From: Nymphaea colorata
Lineage: Eukaryota; Streptophyta; Magnoliopsida; Nymphaeales; Nymphaeaceae
Assembly (NCBI RefSeq): GCF_008831285.2
Contig: NC_045139.1
Span: 26,946,308 to 27,010,307 of the forward strand
Length of the DNA stretch: 64,000 bases
Direction: 5' to 3'
Part shown: positions 23,845-36,900 of the stretch, piece by piece
Numbering within the stretch: the first letter of the stretch is position 1
Layout: each line of letters begins with the position of its first letter
The notes under the pieces: generated by a model
The model's database searches: none
What the model was told of the DNA's origin: nothing
The model's input: the letters and a program-made list of their open reading frames with translations, nothing else
Program-made: the position numbers and the translations under genes

Positions 23845-25720
23845 AAAGCTGAAGGAAATACCTTTTCTAGATGACACAATGTGATAATGATTTTTTCCTC
23901 CAGTTTGATTAAATCACTTTCATTCAGCACTTTTGAACACAACTCCATGAACAAACCACAGAGTTCTATCATCACAAAGCTCACGCTTTTTGGTAGTGTT
24001 CTTTATATGGCTAATGGAAGAAATTAGTTCATCAGCATATGGCAATCAGGACTTTTAAACCCAGAAATTTTATGCTCTTTTGTATGCACACGTCAAAAAA
24101 TGTTCGTAGAGTAGCCATCCAGAACTTTGATATGTATTAGTACTTTGCAATGACATCATTCTGTTTCTTGTGCTTTAAGAAACATGCCAGAGGTAAATGA
24201 ACTCTATTATAACGTTCAAGTGGTGCTTGGTAGAGTAAATGTCTTATAGACATAGCTTCCAAATCAATCCGACCATATACTGTCTTTCGGTTTTCTTTCT
24301 ATGTGAAGTATATCCCAATGAGGTTATCACACACATTTTTCTCTATATGTTATGTTGACAAATGTTGAATAGAAACTTTTTACCCATATTGCATGTTGAT
24401 ACCTTCAACTTTATTTAATATATCTTATTCATAAAGTACAACAAGAGCAGACCGCACTTCAATAGTCTCATCAAAAGAATGTGCATCGTAATGATATCTA
24501 TGGTCCACTGGTAGTGTTCCATATAACACTCTTTATTAGAACCAGTAGACAATAGATATATGTATCCTTATGGCAACAAGGACAAGCTAACTGACCTTTG
24601 TTACTCTACCCAGACAGATTTGCATATGCAGGAAAATCATTAATCATCCGCAAAAATGCTACTTGAAGTTGAAATCTTTCTTTTTTTGATGCATCATACA
24701 TCTCCATCAGAACATCCCATAATTCTTTCAACTCTTCTATAAGTGGTTGCACATACAAATCAATATCTTGTCCCAGATTATTGGATATGATCTGTGAGAG
24801 TATGAAATAATGTTGCTTCATGCAGATACAACGAGGTAAATTATATGGAATTAGTACAACTCGCCATGTAGAATGAGTTGTACTCATCATCCTAAAAGGG
24901 TTGAAGCCGTCACTTGCTAATCTGAATCTAACATTTTGAGGATTAGAAGTAAATAAAGTGTTCCATTCATTATGCCATCTCAAGTTGATTACTGTCTTTG
25001 ATGACATAAAAGGCTTCCGAAGTCATGGTATCAAAGAAAAAGGATGCACAACATTACCAAAATCTTGCTTACCCTATCTTGTTTGTTTATGGCCTGACTT
25101 GGTGATTCACTTGTTATTTTCAATCTAGATGTCCAACAAAAGTCACGTTTTTCCTTTGTTTTTGCATATTTTCTATGCAACATACAATGTTTTGGACATG
25201 CATCAATCTTCACACAACTGAAGGTAAAATCTCTGATAATCTTTTTAATCTCATTATAATACTTTGGGAAATGCTTCTTTCAATAGTTCAAGTAACATGG
25301 TGAAGGACTTGTTGCACCATCCACATAAGCATTTTATTTGAAAGAGCCAAACCAATTACAAGTTACTAAACCATGTGCAACTTGTGCATAGTTCTTGCTC
25401 TGCATCTTCTAATAACTTATTAAATGACTCAAATTTGTAGTATGACTATTCATGGTTTCATGCTCCTCTTTATCTAACCCAATACCCGAGCTCGATGCTA
25501 TAAACATATCATGCAACATTTCATGCATCTCATCTTTGTCTTACTCGTTAGATGCATTGTCCACATTAACTGCCGATATTGTAAAGGGTTCTTCATGATG
25601 ATCCCATTAAATGTAGCCTAGAAAGATTCATTACATATTATATGATAGAAAACTGACTGCGGAGGTAGGTATAAGAAGTTGTTGCATTTTATGCATGGAC
25701 ATTTTGGTCCTACTATTAAT
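23845..25720 (-). pseudogene. Decayed CACTA (En/Spm-like) TNP2 transposase, copy B
   Basis: Unit B version of the remnant at 200-2130, with the same order of TNP2 pieces. The best open segment is 25007-24606 (133 residues). It contains S-D-G-F-N-P-F, S-T-T-H-S-T-W-R-V-V-L-I-P-Y-N, Q-P-L-I-E-E-L-K-E-L-W-D and I-N-D-F-P-A-Y-A-N-L-S-G, the hallmark core of plant CACTA TNP2 proteins. A second piece at 25213-25031 carries I-D-A-C-P-K-H-C-M-L. This copy reads further than the A copy, where a stop follows E-L-K-E-L. Stops and frameshifts elsewhere make it non-functional. No intact CACTA termini were found around it. Confidence 0.87.
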
Positions 25721-26949
25721 CTTTGGAGAGTTTGCAAGGGAAAATACTATAAATTCTTATGCTCCAGTCACATATTCCTCACTTGGCCTATCAAATATGA
25801 TAAAAACCATTATCATTATAAAGTCTTCAACAAAATTACTCAAAAGTCAACTATACCTCTCTTTATTCATCCAAGTCTTGTCTTCCTTTGAAATTAAATA
25901 ACTAAGAAAATTCAACAATCACCCTTCTTCTTAGCAAAATTCTTCAATCTACAATCACCCTTCTTCTTAGCAAAATTCTTCAATCTGAAATGATTAATAG
26001 GTATTACAAAAGAGACATGGTTAATGTTCCTTGGGGAAGGGAATTACATGAACTTTCTCAGAGGACACACCTCTTGATGATGAAGAAATGACATTGACTT
26101 ATAAAATCTTTTTTAAAAGGAAGATCCATAAGAATTTAGAACACATTTACGATACTTCCTAAAATCAAATTCAAATGATCAAATCCAACTCTCATAGGAG
26201 TCAATGTTTCTATGTTTTTTAATCAAATCTAGATTTTCTACCAAATCTGTTCAAACGAATTTGAAATTAGATATATCCATCATCCTTATTATCTACTAAC
26301 TATAGAGAGATTCCACCTTTGGTAAAGGAGGGATTTGAAAGCATATGATTTCAGAAGAAATCTCAGGCATTGGAAAAGGGCCAAGTCTTACACTGCTCTA
26401 TCAAACTTCTTATTTTCAATAATAAGTTCTCTTAAAGGAAACTTAGATCTAAACTCTCTTGAATTTTGTAAACAAACATCAACCTCCTTGCCCTAGCTTA
26501 ACTCCATCTTACAACCTAGAGGTTAGAAAGAAGAAAATAAATAAGTGGTAACATTACATTGTTTGAAAAGGCCATGGTCTTACTGTATCCATGTCCACTG
26601 ATGAAACCTAAATTTTGGACTAAGTGATACTAATTAGAAAAGTTCAGCATGATACATGAATGTGCCAAAGTTTAAAGTATCAATATGAAAATAAAGAGGT
26701 CATGTAAGGCTGGAGCAGCTCATATGCGGCTCTGCCACTATCTATGGCTGCATTGAGTTTAGCTTTATTATTTAAAAAAAAAACATATACAAAAGATGCT
26801 GACCCTATTTCAAACAGGAGTCCAAGGCAACACCAATAAAGTAGAAAACTAAAATTAAAAAATCCCTACCCTACAATTTTTCACCTAAATGACCCCCCCC
26901 CCAACCTACTTCTTATAAACAAAAGTTTTCGCACCTATAAGTAATGAGA
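25721..26949. other. Anonymous intergenic DNA (B, left part)
   Basis: Collinear with 2131-3330 of unit A. It contains a 36-bp tandem duplication private to B (25915-25950 and 25951-25986) and a short C-tract near 26893-26901. No gene seen. Confidence 0.5.
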
Positions 26950-26954
26950 TAATG

Positions 26955-28580
26955 TGTCACACCCCAACCTTTTTACCCTCTAACAAATTTTTTTCTAGAC
27001 ATAAAGCATTGAGGGGTGACGACACAACAATTCAAAAAGCAATGAGCCAAGCAATTCAAAACAATGGGGTGAACTTTCATTTATATAACAATTTTGATTC
27101 ATACAAAATCACATCTATATGTATGACAAAAATACCCCAAACCATATAATTGATGTCTAACAAAAACAAGACATCAATACAATCAAACCAAGGCGCGCCG
27201 GCACTACAAAAGAAAACAAAACCCAAAACCTTCCCAGTAGGACGTGAGTAAAGCCATCCGATCAACCTGCTGCCCCTGGTCCATCAAAACCTGAAAAGGA
27301 AAACAATTGAAGGTTTAGCCTTCGCAGTATGGCAGCAAGCCAGTATATCCCCAAACCCTTTAGGTATGGGCTCAACTATGAGAACAATCATCAAAACAAT
27401 CTATCATCATGTTGTGTCAAGGCATAGCCATATCATTTGCCAAGAAAACCCCTAACATAGACCACGACATGTAAAGGCCACTCAAGGGCCACAATAACAC
27501 AATTTCAATCACATGCAAGGCATGCTTAAAGATATCATTACATTCATATCATTCACATGCACATGAAACACATGCATCACATTCATATACTTTTCATTTT
27601 CATTAACTTTAGTGAATTAACAGTTCCTGTGGATGCAAATACAGGCACGTGCACACTGTGGCCGGTCTACAGCCGAGAGACAACCCCCGTGGTGGACCAG
27701 AACAGCATCGATCCATTTCACCCGCTGCAGTGGTAGAGCACTCATCCATGAATGTGTGAATTCCAAGGAGAGATACTCAGCCTTCCCTAGGACACTCAGG
27801 TTGGGAAGGCGGGAGCCCCACGCTTTAAGCACAATACACAACAGTACCCTGGGGCCTTGCACCACTTGCGCTCCGAACAGGCAAGGCTAATGGCAAAAGC
27901 GGGACGTCTCCCAAACACATGGCTACATCCCACTGGCCTCTCATCTCTTATTCATTCTTAGTTAACATTATAGAAGCACAATCACAAAATGACCAGCTAG
28001 CTCATGAGGTTGGTTCACTCCTCGAGTGCACCCATACCTTCAAATGCCTCCACACGAGGGCCACACATATCATTTACTTTCTTAGCTAGCCGTCATAGCA
28101 ATACGGGTACAACTACCCTCCAATTCATTCATTTGCATCATGGCCCACGGCACATACAACGAAACACAACATTCACATCAATTATTACATCAATCACATC
28201 TTTGAAAACTTTATCCAAACCACAGAGAGTAGTCTCGATCTGTGATTGGCTCGTAGTTGTGCTATGCAGTTATCATTCTAGTATGCTTTCTAATGCACAG
28301 TTGGGGTCGAGGAGACGCTCAACTCGATACCCCACCTCATCTGTCCTAAACAGTTATCAATTATAGCATGTACATGCAAAAGCGTTACATTTTCAAAATA
28401 AACTACTAATAGCCTTTCAAAACAATTCATATCATATATCAAATTATGTGCAAGCTTATATACATTCATTCACAAAATAATCAATCAATTCACATCATAA
28501 TCCTAGGATCCCACGATCCTAGGAACACAAATTCACACATTTGCCCCAGCAGGGATTTACTTGGAATGCCACCATACCAG
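26955..28580 (-). repeat. 3' LTR of the gypsy element (truncated)
   Basis: Matches 30875-32505 over about 1.63 kb, including the terminal TGTCA and an ATCCTAGGATC/GATCCTAGGA inverted pair near 28500-28524. The other 1.4 kb of the LTR, and presumably the polypurine tract, are missing where homology passes into the chromodomain frame near 28580. Confidence 0.85.
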
Positions 28581-28802
28581 TGGGTACTTCTTCTGCATAT
28601 CCTCCTCAAGTTCCCACGTGCTCTCCTTCAACCCATGGTGTTGCCATTCCACCCTTACTAAAGGAATTCTCTTCATACGAAGCACTTGCTCTCTTTGATC
28701 CACAATTCTAATAGGTTTTTCTTCAATTGTCAAATCATTTTGCACTTGAATACCTTGAAAGTCAATCACATGCGTAGGATCTGGTACATAATTTCGAAGC
28801 AT
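28557..28802 (-). pseudogene. Gypsy integrase C-terminus with chromodomain (fragment)
   Basis: The 81-residue frame begins with the end of the integrase C-terminal region (L-R-N-Y-V-P-D-P-T-H-V-I). It continues into a chromodomain: P-I-R-I-V-D-Q-R-E, L-V-R-V-E-W-Q-H-H and S-T-W-E-L-E-E-D-M. In chromoviruses this module targets integration to chromatin. The final residues and stop come from LTR sequence joined by the 3' LTR deletion. Confidence 0.85.
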
Positions 28803-28863
28803 GACTCAAATTAGGTGGTAGTGCCAATCTGTAAACCACCTCTTCAATTTTCTCTAAGATTTC

Positions 28864-29103
28864 TTAAGGTCCAATGAACCTCGCACTCAACTTTCCCTTA
28901 ACACCAAATCGAAAAACACTTTTAACCCTTTCATCAAGCAACTGGCGCTTAACCCTTTCATCTCTAGGGACCCACAACCTTCGTCGAAACCACAATGAAC
29001 CATCTTCATCTTGATGCCAAAGAGAATCTACCTTCTTACATTCTTCTATGTTCTTAGCAAAATCAGAATCTTCCTTTTGCTTCAATTTAAGCTCATCCAA
29101 CAA
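28864..29103 (-). pseudogene. Gypsy integrase N-terminal piece fused to its C-terminal piece
   Basis: The frame carries the start of the integrase zinc-binding region (D-S-D-F-A-K-N-I, D-G-S-L-W-F-R-R-R-L-W-V-P). It then jumps at a repeated D-E-R-V-K motif to the integrase C-terminal domain (G-V-K-G-K-L-S-A-R-F-I-G-P). The whole catalytic D,D-E core is deleted. A stop separates it from the chromodomain frame. Confidence 0.85.
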
Positions 29104-29160
29104 AGGATGTCATATCAAAGCTGTCATTGTTGCTTTGTCCTCACCACAAAGGTAAGGTTG

Positions 29161-29562
29161 TCATGTTATCACAGCTTGCAACAATGTCCAAGAACGAGTC
29201 AACATACTGCACAACGTTACTCTGCTCAAAGCATCAGCCACCACATTCGCCTTGCTTGGATGATATGATATCATGAAATCACAGTCCTTTAAGTATTCAA
29301 TCCATCTTCTTTGCCTCATATTTAGATCCTTTTGGAAAAATATATACTTCAATGACTTGTGATCTGTAAACACCTCAAACGTTGCCCCATAGAGATAATG
29401 TCTCCAAATATTCAGTGCAAACACAACCGCTCCCAACTCCAAATCATGAGTGGGATAGTGTTGCTCATGTACCATCAACTGTCTTGCTGCATAAGCCACC
29501 ACACGGCCATGTTGCATCAATACACAACCAAAACTCATTCCCGATGCATCCTTGTACACCAC
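29161..29562 (-). pseudogene. Gypsy RNase H domain
   Basis: The 133-residue frame shows a Ty3/gypsy RNase H (RT connection plus RNase H). It has [43 protein letters not shown] and A-D-A-L-S-R. Catalytic acidic residues are present, but the reverse transcriptase that should precede it is gone, apart from a short frameshifted tail at about 29560-29700. Confidence 0.9.
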
Positions 29563-29857
29563 AAATCCAGAATGACCTGATGGGAGCGTTAGAATAGGGA
29601 CAGTAGTAAGCTTGTCCTTCAGAGTTTGAAAACTCTTCTCACACTCTTCATTTCAAACAAACTTCACTACGGTTTGGCCTGTTCCGCCTGAATGTTTTGT
29701 CATCATGCTTTTCATAAGGCCTTGCCCTGCTTGCAAAGTGTTGGTGTTTGACCTATGTTCGCCCACCGTGTGAGTGCTGGCCTGCCTTCTTGTGGTGATC
29801 CTTCTGTGTCCTTGGCCAGTCCTCTTCTATGCATCTTGCCATTTTGATCGCTTCGTC

Positions 29858-30649
29858 CTAGTCACGAGGTCTGCTTGTCAAGACTTTGCTTCGCAATCCA
29901 TCCCGCAGTCCGCGCACAAACTTGCCTGCTTTGGCCTCATCTGTAGTGTAAAGGTGTGGGCAATACACCTCCAAGTGTCGATATTTTGTAATGTATTCTT
30001 TCAGGCTCAATTGATTCTGTTGCAAATCAAGAAACTCTTGCATTTTCTTGTCTCTGGCATGCACTGGAAAGTAAGTGCCAAAGAAAGAATCTCTAAACCG
30101 CTTCCAAGAGATTGACAGTTGGCCCACAAACCGGATCTCACTAGTCGATTGCCACCAATTCTTAGCATCACCCTTCAACAGATAAGAGCCATAATTCACT
30201 TTGCCTTCTTCTAGCATCTTCAGAAGCCCAAAGATGCGTTCAACTTCCTCAATACATTCTTTTGCCTTGTCTGGATTGTCTTCTCCTGTAAAGACAGACG
30301 GCTGCATTGCCATAAACTGTTGGTACGACACCATCGTTGCCTTCTCTCGAAGTGGCACACTGGTGTCTCCAATAGGGGATGTATGGCTCCTCTTATTACT
30401 GACCATTGATTGCACAAGGGAGGTCAGTGTCTGCAACGTTGTCAGCACTATAGTCTGTTGATCCATAGGTGGAGTCTGTCTCGGTGGGGTTTGGGCACTC
30501 ACACTAGTCTGGGCATTATGTTGCCCTGATATACTGTCATCCACTGGGGTACGTGCATCAGAATGGGCCGAACTTGGCTCTCTTTGTGCCTCTGTAGACG
30601 GCCCAGCTCGCTTCCTACCCCAACGTTGGTACTCTATCTGTACAAACAA
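29858..30649 (-). pseudogene. Gypsy gag (truncated)
   Basis: The open frame of 263 residues has a low-complexity N-terminal part and a retrotransposon gag domain: Q-P-S-V-F-T-G, A-K-E-C-I-E-E-V-E-R-I-F, Y-L-L-K-G-D-A-K-N-W-W, F-L-D-L-Q-Q, K-F-V-R-G-L-R-D-G-L-R. It lacks the zinc-knuckle region and protease, which the internal deletion removed. It starts about 200 bp downstream of the primer binding site. Confidence 0.85.
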
Positions 30650-30850
30650 AAACCATCATTCTCAAACAAAGTCCAAGAACGACCTTTCAAGTCAGATCAT
30701 ACAAGCGCATCAGCACAAAGTTCAAAACATCGATTACATTACGTACTTATACTTGTAAAATCAAAACTACAATGACAATTTAATCAAATCAATGTATACC
30801 TGGACAACACGGCTTCACAGATAGGCTTTAACTCACATCCATAGTGGGGT

Positions 30851-30870
30851 TTGCCATGGCTCTAATACCA
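30851..30870 (-). promoter_or_regulatory. Primer binding site of the gypsy element
   Basis: TGGTATTAGAGCCATGGC on the minus strand lies 4 nt inside the 5' LTR. It matches, with one difference over the first 14 nt, the complement of the plant initiator tRNA-Met 3' end (TGGTATCAGAGCCA). Confidence 0.85.
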
Positions 30871-30874
30871 AAGT

Positions 30875-33800
30875 TGTCATACCCCAACCTTTTTACCCTC
30901 TAACAAATCTTTTTCTAGACATAAAGCATTGAGGAGTGACGACACAACAATTCAAAAAGGGATGAGCCAAGCAATTCAAAACAATGAGACGAACTTTCAT
31001 TTATAACACGATTTTGATTCTTACAAAATCACATCAATATATATGACAAAAATACCCCAAACCATATAATTGATGTCTAACAAAAACAAGACAACAATAC
31101 AATCAAACCAAGACACGCCAACACTACAAAAGAAAACAAAACCAAAAACCTCCCTAGTAGGATATGAGTAAAGCCATCCGATCAACTTGCTACCCCTGGT
31201 CCACCAAAACTTGAAAAAGAAAACAACTGAAGGCTCAGCCTTTGCAGTATGACAGCAAGCCAGTAAATCCCCAAACCCTTTAGATATGGGCTCAACTATG
31301 AGATCAATCATAAAAACAATCTATCAACATGTCGTGTCAGGGCATAGCCACATTATTTAACAAGAAAACCCCTAACATAGACCACGACATGTAAAGGCCG
31401 CTCAAGGGCCACAGTAACACAATTTCAATCACATGCAAGACATGCTTAAACATATCATTACATTCATATCATTCACATGCACACATTCATATACTTTTCA
31501 TTTTCATTAACTTCAGTGAATTAACAGTTTCTGTGGGTGCAAACACAAGCACGTGCATACTGCGGGCGGCCTACAATCGAGAGACAACCTCCGTGGTGGC
31601 CCAGAACAGTATGGATTCATTTCACCCGTTACAGAGCACTCATCCATGGATGTGTGAACTCCAAGGAGAGATACTCAGCCTTCCCTAAGACACCCAGGTT
31701 GAGAAGGCGGGAGCCCCACGTTCTAAGCACAATACACAACAGTACCCTGGGGCCTTGCACCGCCTGCGCTCCGTAGAGGCGAGACCAGTGGCAAAAGCGG
31801 GACGTCTCCCAAACACATGGCCACATCCCACTGGCCTCTCATCTCTTATTCATTCTTAATTAACATTATGGAAACACAATCACAAAATGACTAGCTAGCT
31901 CATGAGGTTGGTTCACTCATCGAGTGCACCCATACCTCCAAATGCCTCCACATGAGGGCTGCACATATAATTTACTTTCTTAGCTAGCCGTCATAGCAAT
32001 ACGTGTACAACTCCCTCCAATTCACTCATTTGAATCATGGCTCACGGCACATGCAACAAAACACAACATTCACATCAATTATTATATCAATAACATCTTT
32101 GAAAACCTTACCCAAACCACAGAGAGTAGTTTTGATCTGTGATTGGCTCGTAGCTGTCCTATGCAGTTATCATTCTAATATGCTTTCTAATGCACAATTG
32201 GGGTCGAGAAGACGCTCAACTCGATACCCCACCTCATCTGTCCTAAACAGTTATCAATTCTAGGATGCACATTCAATTCTAGGATGCACATCCGAAGGCG
32301 TCACATTTTCAAAACAAACTATTAATAGCCTTTCAAAACAATTCATATCATATATCAAATCATGTGCATGCATACATACATTCATTCACAAAACAATCAA
32401 TCAATTCACATCACAATCCTAGGATCCCATGATCCTAGGAACACATATTCACACATTTACCCCAGGTAGGGATTTGCCTGGAATGCCGCCATACCTGTGG
32501 CGCACTCACACAACTCCTCAATATGCCTCGAGTTTCGAATCTGGTAGCTCAAGGTCGACGGGACGTGCCCGGTGTGCCTAAAAACATAAACAATTGATAA
32601 GATTCCTACTAATTAGCTTATCGATCCAAACAAATATAAAACAAAATCATTAAGGCACATGTCATCACCTCAAGAAGGTGTCGACGGGTAGTGTCGACCT
32701 ACAAACCCTCTAAAAGGCCACTTCCCAACTTCTAGCCGTTGCCACCTAACGTCAAAACCCAATGCTTCGATTAATCCATCCTTAACACATTCTCACAAGC
32801 TTTCTATACTTAAAGCGTCTTCCCCACAAACACTCCCAATTTACATGTTCTTCTCCAACTAACACCGTAATACACCCGTTGACATAAGCTTGTGCTACAT
32901 GCTCATCAAAACGATTCTAAATCTTCTCACCCACATCAAATCTCTACCATGCTTCCGTATTGCTTTGAAAATCAACACCTCAAGCTTAAAAGATCAATAT
33001 ATACATGAATCATCACTTCTCCAACATAATCTTAAACCTTCTCCAAAAAGCCAAGTCGCTAACATACCTCCCTAAACATCAAATTCTAACTTCTAGCATG
33101 CTCAAACAATAATTATACATGCTCTAACAGAAAATTTACAACACTATAGGCTCGATTACGACTTGCTCACCCCAATTAAAGAGTCTTAACTGATGCAGTC
33201 CTCCCGACAGCCACCTCACGAGTTAGAGAGGTCCTCAAACGGCTAAAATCATGCAATGCCGCTGCCACAACGCCTTCTATTCGCTGGTATGAAGAGAAAG
33301 ATGCAACCCCAAACTGCAATTCCAATCCAACAGCCACAACTAGTAAGAAAAGTAAAACTATGTTCAAGAGGAAGAGTTAGGGATTGATTCTGTTGGGGGA
33401 GGCAGGGAACAACGAGGCAGAGGGAAGCTGGGACTGAGAGAGAGCATGAGAGCTGTGAGTTGGAGGAGGCTGGCAGTATGGAGAGGAAGTGCAGTGAGAG
33501 AAGAGAGGGCAAGTAGAGAGGGTTCGAACAGTTGGGGAGAAACGAACAGAGGGAGTAAGAGAGACCGTAGAGGGAGGTGCAAGTGAGGAGCACAAGAGAA
33601 AAGAGGGAGACGGCCAGAGAGAGGGTGCTGACCGCGAGGGAAAAATCTAGGCAAGGGGGAGGAGAAGAAGAAGGGCGACGAAGGAGGAAGAGGCGGAGAG
33701 ATAGAGAGGCTTACTTGCGCCACCGCCGCCATCCTCGTCGCCGCCCTGCACCACCACCGTCTTCTTCTTCTTCTCTGCGCTATCACAAGAGGCATCCAGG

Positions 33801-33931
33801 AGGAAGATGGGGGAGAAGAGGGAAAGGTGAGGGAGAAGGGCTCTCGCGTCGGGCCCTTCACGCCAAGGATTTCGGGTCCGGGTCTGGGTCCCGATCTGAC
33901 CCGACCTGCCCAAAAACAAAATAACGTTACA
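30875..33931 (-). repeat. 5' LTR of the gypsy element (3057 bp)
   Basis: Begins TGTAACGTTA and ends ATGACA on the minus strand. The left 1.63 kb matches the truncated LTR at 26955-28580. The rest is unique in the window and includes a GA-rich, Arg/Ser/Pro-coding low-complexity zone at 33360-33920. Long open frames there (for example 33364-34014) are compositional and not genes. Confidence 0.8.
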
Positions 33932-33936
33932 TAATG

Positions 33937-36900
33937 AATTATTAATTCATTAATCCTCATATTTGATAGGTTGAGCCTTAACTTCAAACCAAAAAAATGT
34001 TCGAATTTGAACATTTTAGCATGTTGTTGTCAATTTATAATTCTTAATTTAAGCTACAACCATTTGTCTAAAAGGTGATCTTGTTAGAGAGTGAGCTCTT
34101 CAGTTCAATCAATGAATTAAGGTATCAAACTTTGAACCATAACACTTGACAGCCTAAAGAACTTGTCTTTCTCTCACAACACTTCTGGTTACAAGCTTTC
34201 AACAACTTAATAACAATTACACCTACAACATTTTTCATGATCAAGCCGATCTATTTGAAAGCACAAATTAGGCAGGTCTATGGTTGGTAAAAACAATCAA
34301 GCCTCAAGAGTATATCCATAAGGCAAGAGAAGCCTATCTTGAATTTCCAACTTATGTCTTCTAGTCAATCTGATGACCTTTACAAGTTGCCCCTGCTAAC
34401 TTAAGGTAGACCTTTCGTAGGACATTAAAACTATTACATGAAACACTTGCACATGCCTTGAACATTGAGCAATTTAGGCTTTATAATTGTAGCACATTAG
34501 TGAGCAATCCCAGCCACATTATCTTGAAATTTTTCAATTCCTATTGGACTTGAGGGACAGTACGAGTGACAAACATGGGCAGGCCTGTGGATTGATCACT
34601 TGGGATACGTGGGCAGTGGGAACTGTTTTATAAGAGGTAACAAATTGGAAGTAAGGACTTTCAAGAAAGACTAAAAGGATATTTCTTTAAATGCACAACT
34701 ACCATTAAAGAACTTTTTAGTCCCTACTCGTGCCATACTGAACTTACTTGACATAAAAAAACATCTACTACTCACCCAACAATTCAATGTCTTGGTCAAA
34801 CTTTAAAAAGTATTTCACAATTCTGCCATTCATGAATAGGCATTTAACACTCTAACTAAAGAAGCGAATTCCATGAAATAAACTGTATTTCTTTTATGTT
34901 TAATAGAACTCAAAAGAAAAATAAAAAAACAATGAAAAATAAGCAATAGAACATTGAAAACTCCAACCTCTAGCCTAATAAGAATGCTCCAATTCGGTAA
35001 AATTCTCCTATCTCAATCAGCTATAGCAGCATCCTACTTCCTAAACTTGTTATTTTGCTCTTGTAGTTCTGAATTCCAATCTTTTACAATATGCAGCAAA
35101 TTTGATCATTATACAATCTAAATTGTGAAATAGATGCAGCAAATAAAACTTAATTTTCCCGTTTAGGTTCTTTGGTATTGGATACAAGATAGTAACATAA
35201 TGTAGTTTTACCTGCATGATAGAAACAATTATCCGATAATATCTCATATACAAGAATATGGTACTTTTCAAGATAGACACTTTCAACTGTCCAAGCTCAG
35301 TAGAGACACTGAATAACACTAGGCAAAAGAGGTTATGAAGCTTAGTTAAACCAAAAATACACTAAGAGGTCACCTCAAGCTTGACTTAACACAATAGCAT
35401 ATGCTCAAACCTCACACAAGACTTGAGCTCTAGTTGAATTCTAGTCTACATAAGTACACTAGAAAATGACAACTGCAATTCCATGAAGAAAAAATATACA
35501 AGATCAAACATCCTTTGTCTCATCTAGCAATACCAAATACTTAATTCAAATAGTATCAATAACAAAGGCACCAACACGCAAGGGTCAAAATTTTGCTTAA
35601 GCACTGAAGTGTTTGATAGTATCTTCTTAAGATAACCCCAAGCTGATATATCCACAGAAATACGTTGTTAACTACAAGAGTAGCCAAACTGCCTAGCAAG
35701 AGATTAGACATTGAAAGATAAGTAAATTTGTACTCATAACGACTACACCAAGCATGTCATGGGAGATATTAGTAGAGTCTTTGTCTAAAAAATTTCAAAT
35801 GACATCATATATTTAAGTAACACATCTTAGATACTTGATAGACTCGTATAATTGATAGCTGATAGAAGAAACTTTTTCTCATGGAAACATAGACAAATAG
35901 TAAACATGATCTCCTAATACCTTTTCATATAAATGTCAACAAAAGTACTAGAAAAACAAATACTTCATATTAGTAGGAACATAGACATTTCTACATGATT
36001 CTTAATCTAGTTACATATAACTGAAATATACATTTCTAACTATGAGTCATTCAAAGGGAAAACTAGGAGACTAGTTTAGAGGGTTACACAATTCCAAAAT
36101 CTCTTAAGAAAATTATCTCATTCCACTTGTAAATTCAGAGGTAGCTACAATAGAAGGATGACAACTTTCAACAAAGAGCAAAGGTAGCTTTAATTTGATT
36201 TTCATGAACCCTGGTTGTGTTACGAATCCAGCTCCCTTAGAGCCAACCTTCATTTCTCTTGTTTACTTTTAAAGGTTGTGAAGAACATTAAATCCTCACA
36301 ACCAATTGAAGATGCAGGCATTCTCTCGAACAACTTGAAAGTGAATACTTTCTTTTAAACATAGTCAATCCAAAGTAATAAAGAATTATTGTGAATAGCT
36401 CCTTTATTCTTGAAAAATCGATTCACTAACAAATCATGAAAAATATTTTAAGATCGTGAATCTAGAGAGAAAAAAGGGGGGAAAAGAAAAAGGGAGAGAG
36501 TTTACATTTGTAGCAATATCGGTGGCCCCTTTCCTGTTTGGTGGATAGCTCCAGCAGAAAAATGCCATTTGTGAGAAAACTCTTGCCCCAAATCATTCCG
36601 CCCACCCGCTGCTCTCTTCCCTGCTCCTGCTCAATATCACAATCTTAATAAGAATGATAAAAAGTAAAACTGAATGTGTGAGTGTGTGTGTGTGATCATG
36701 AAAGAAAGAAGAATCGACCTTGCTCCTCCAAACCCCCCTGCTCCTTGCCCTACTTCTTTTGCTTCTCCAGATCCTTGCTTCCTTCGCTTTTCTAGACCCT
36801 GCTTCCTCCCCTATGTGGAGGATGCATATGCTGCTTCCTTTACTTCACCAGACCACCACTCCCTTTCCTACATCACAGGATGAACAAACATCCACTTGGA

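Larger units (their letters stand above)
26955..33931 (-). mobile_element. Defective Ty3/gypsy chromovirus (Tekay/Del-like)
   Basis: This 6977-bp LTR retrotransposon lies in minus orientation between 5-bp target duplications TAATG (26950-26954 and 33932-33936). Unit A holds a single uninterrupted TAATG at the same place (about 3340). The ends are TG...CA. From its 5' side it has a 3.06-kb LTR, an initiator-Met primer binding site, gag, RNase H, an integrase N-terminal piece, a chromodomain and a truncated 3' LTR. Protease, reverse transcriptase and the integrase core are missing. The LTRs differ at roughly 6% of sites over the 145 bp I compared by eye, so insertion is not recent. Clade placement rests on the chromodomain, the long LTR and the primer site. 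Confidence 0.9.

Noticed and set aside
26955-33931. Possibility of an endogenous pararetrovirus
   Set aside because: LTRs, target duplication, tRNA-Met primer site, gag and chromodomain identify a Ty3/gypsy retrotransposon; no movement-protein or coat features were seen.
33364-34014. 216-residue minus-strand frame
   Set aside because: Ser/Pro/Arg-rich low-complexity sequence inside the gypsy LTR and crossing its boundary into flanking DNA.
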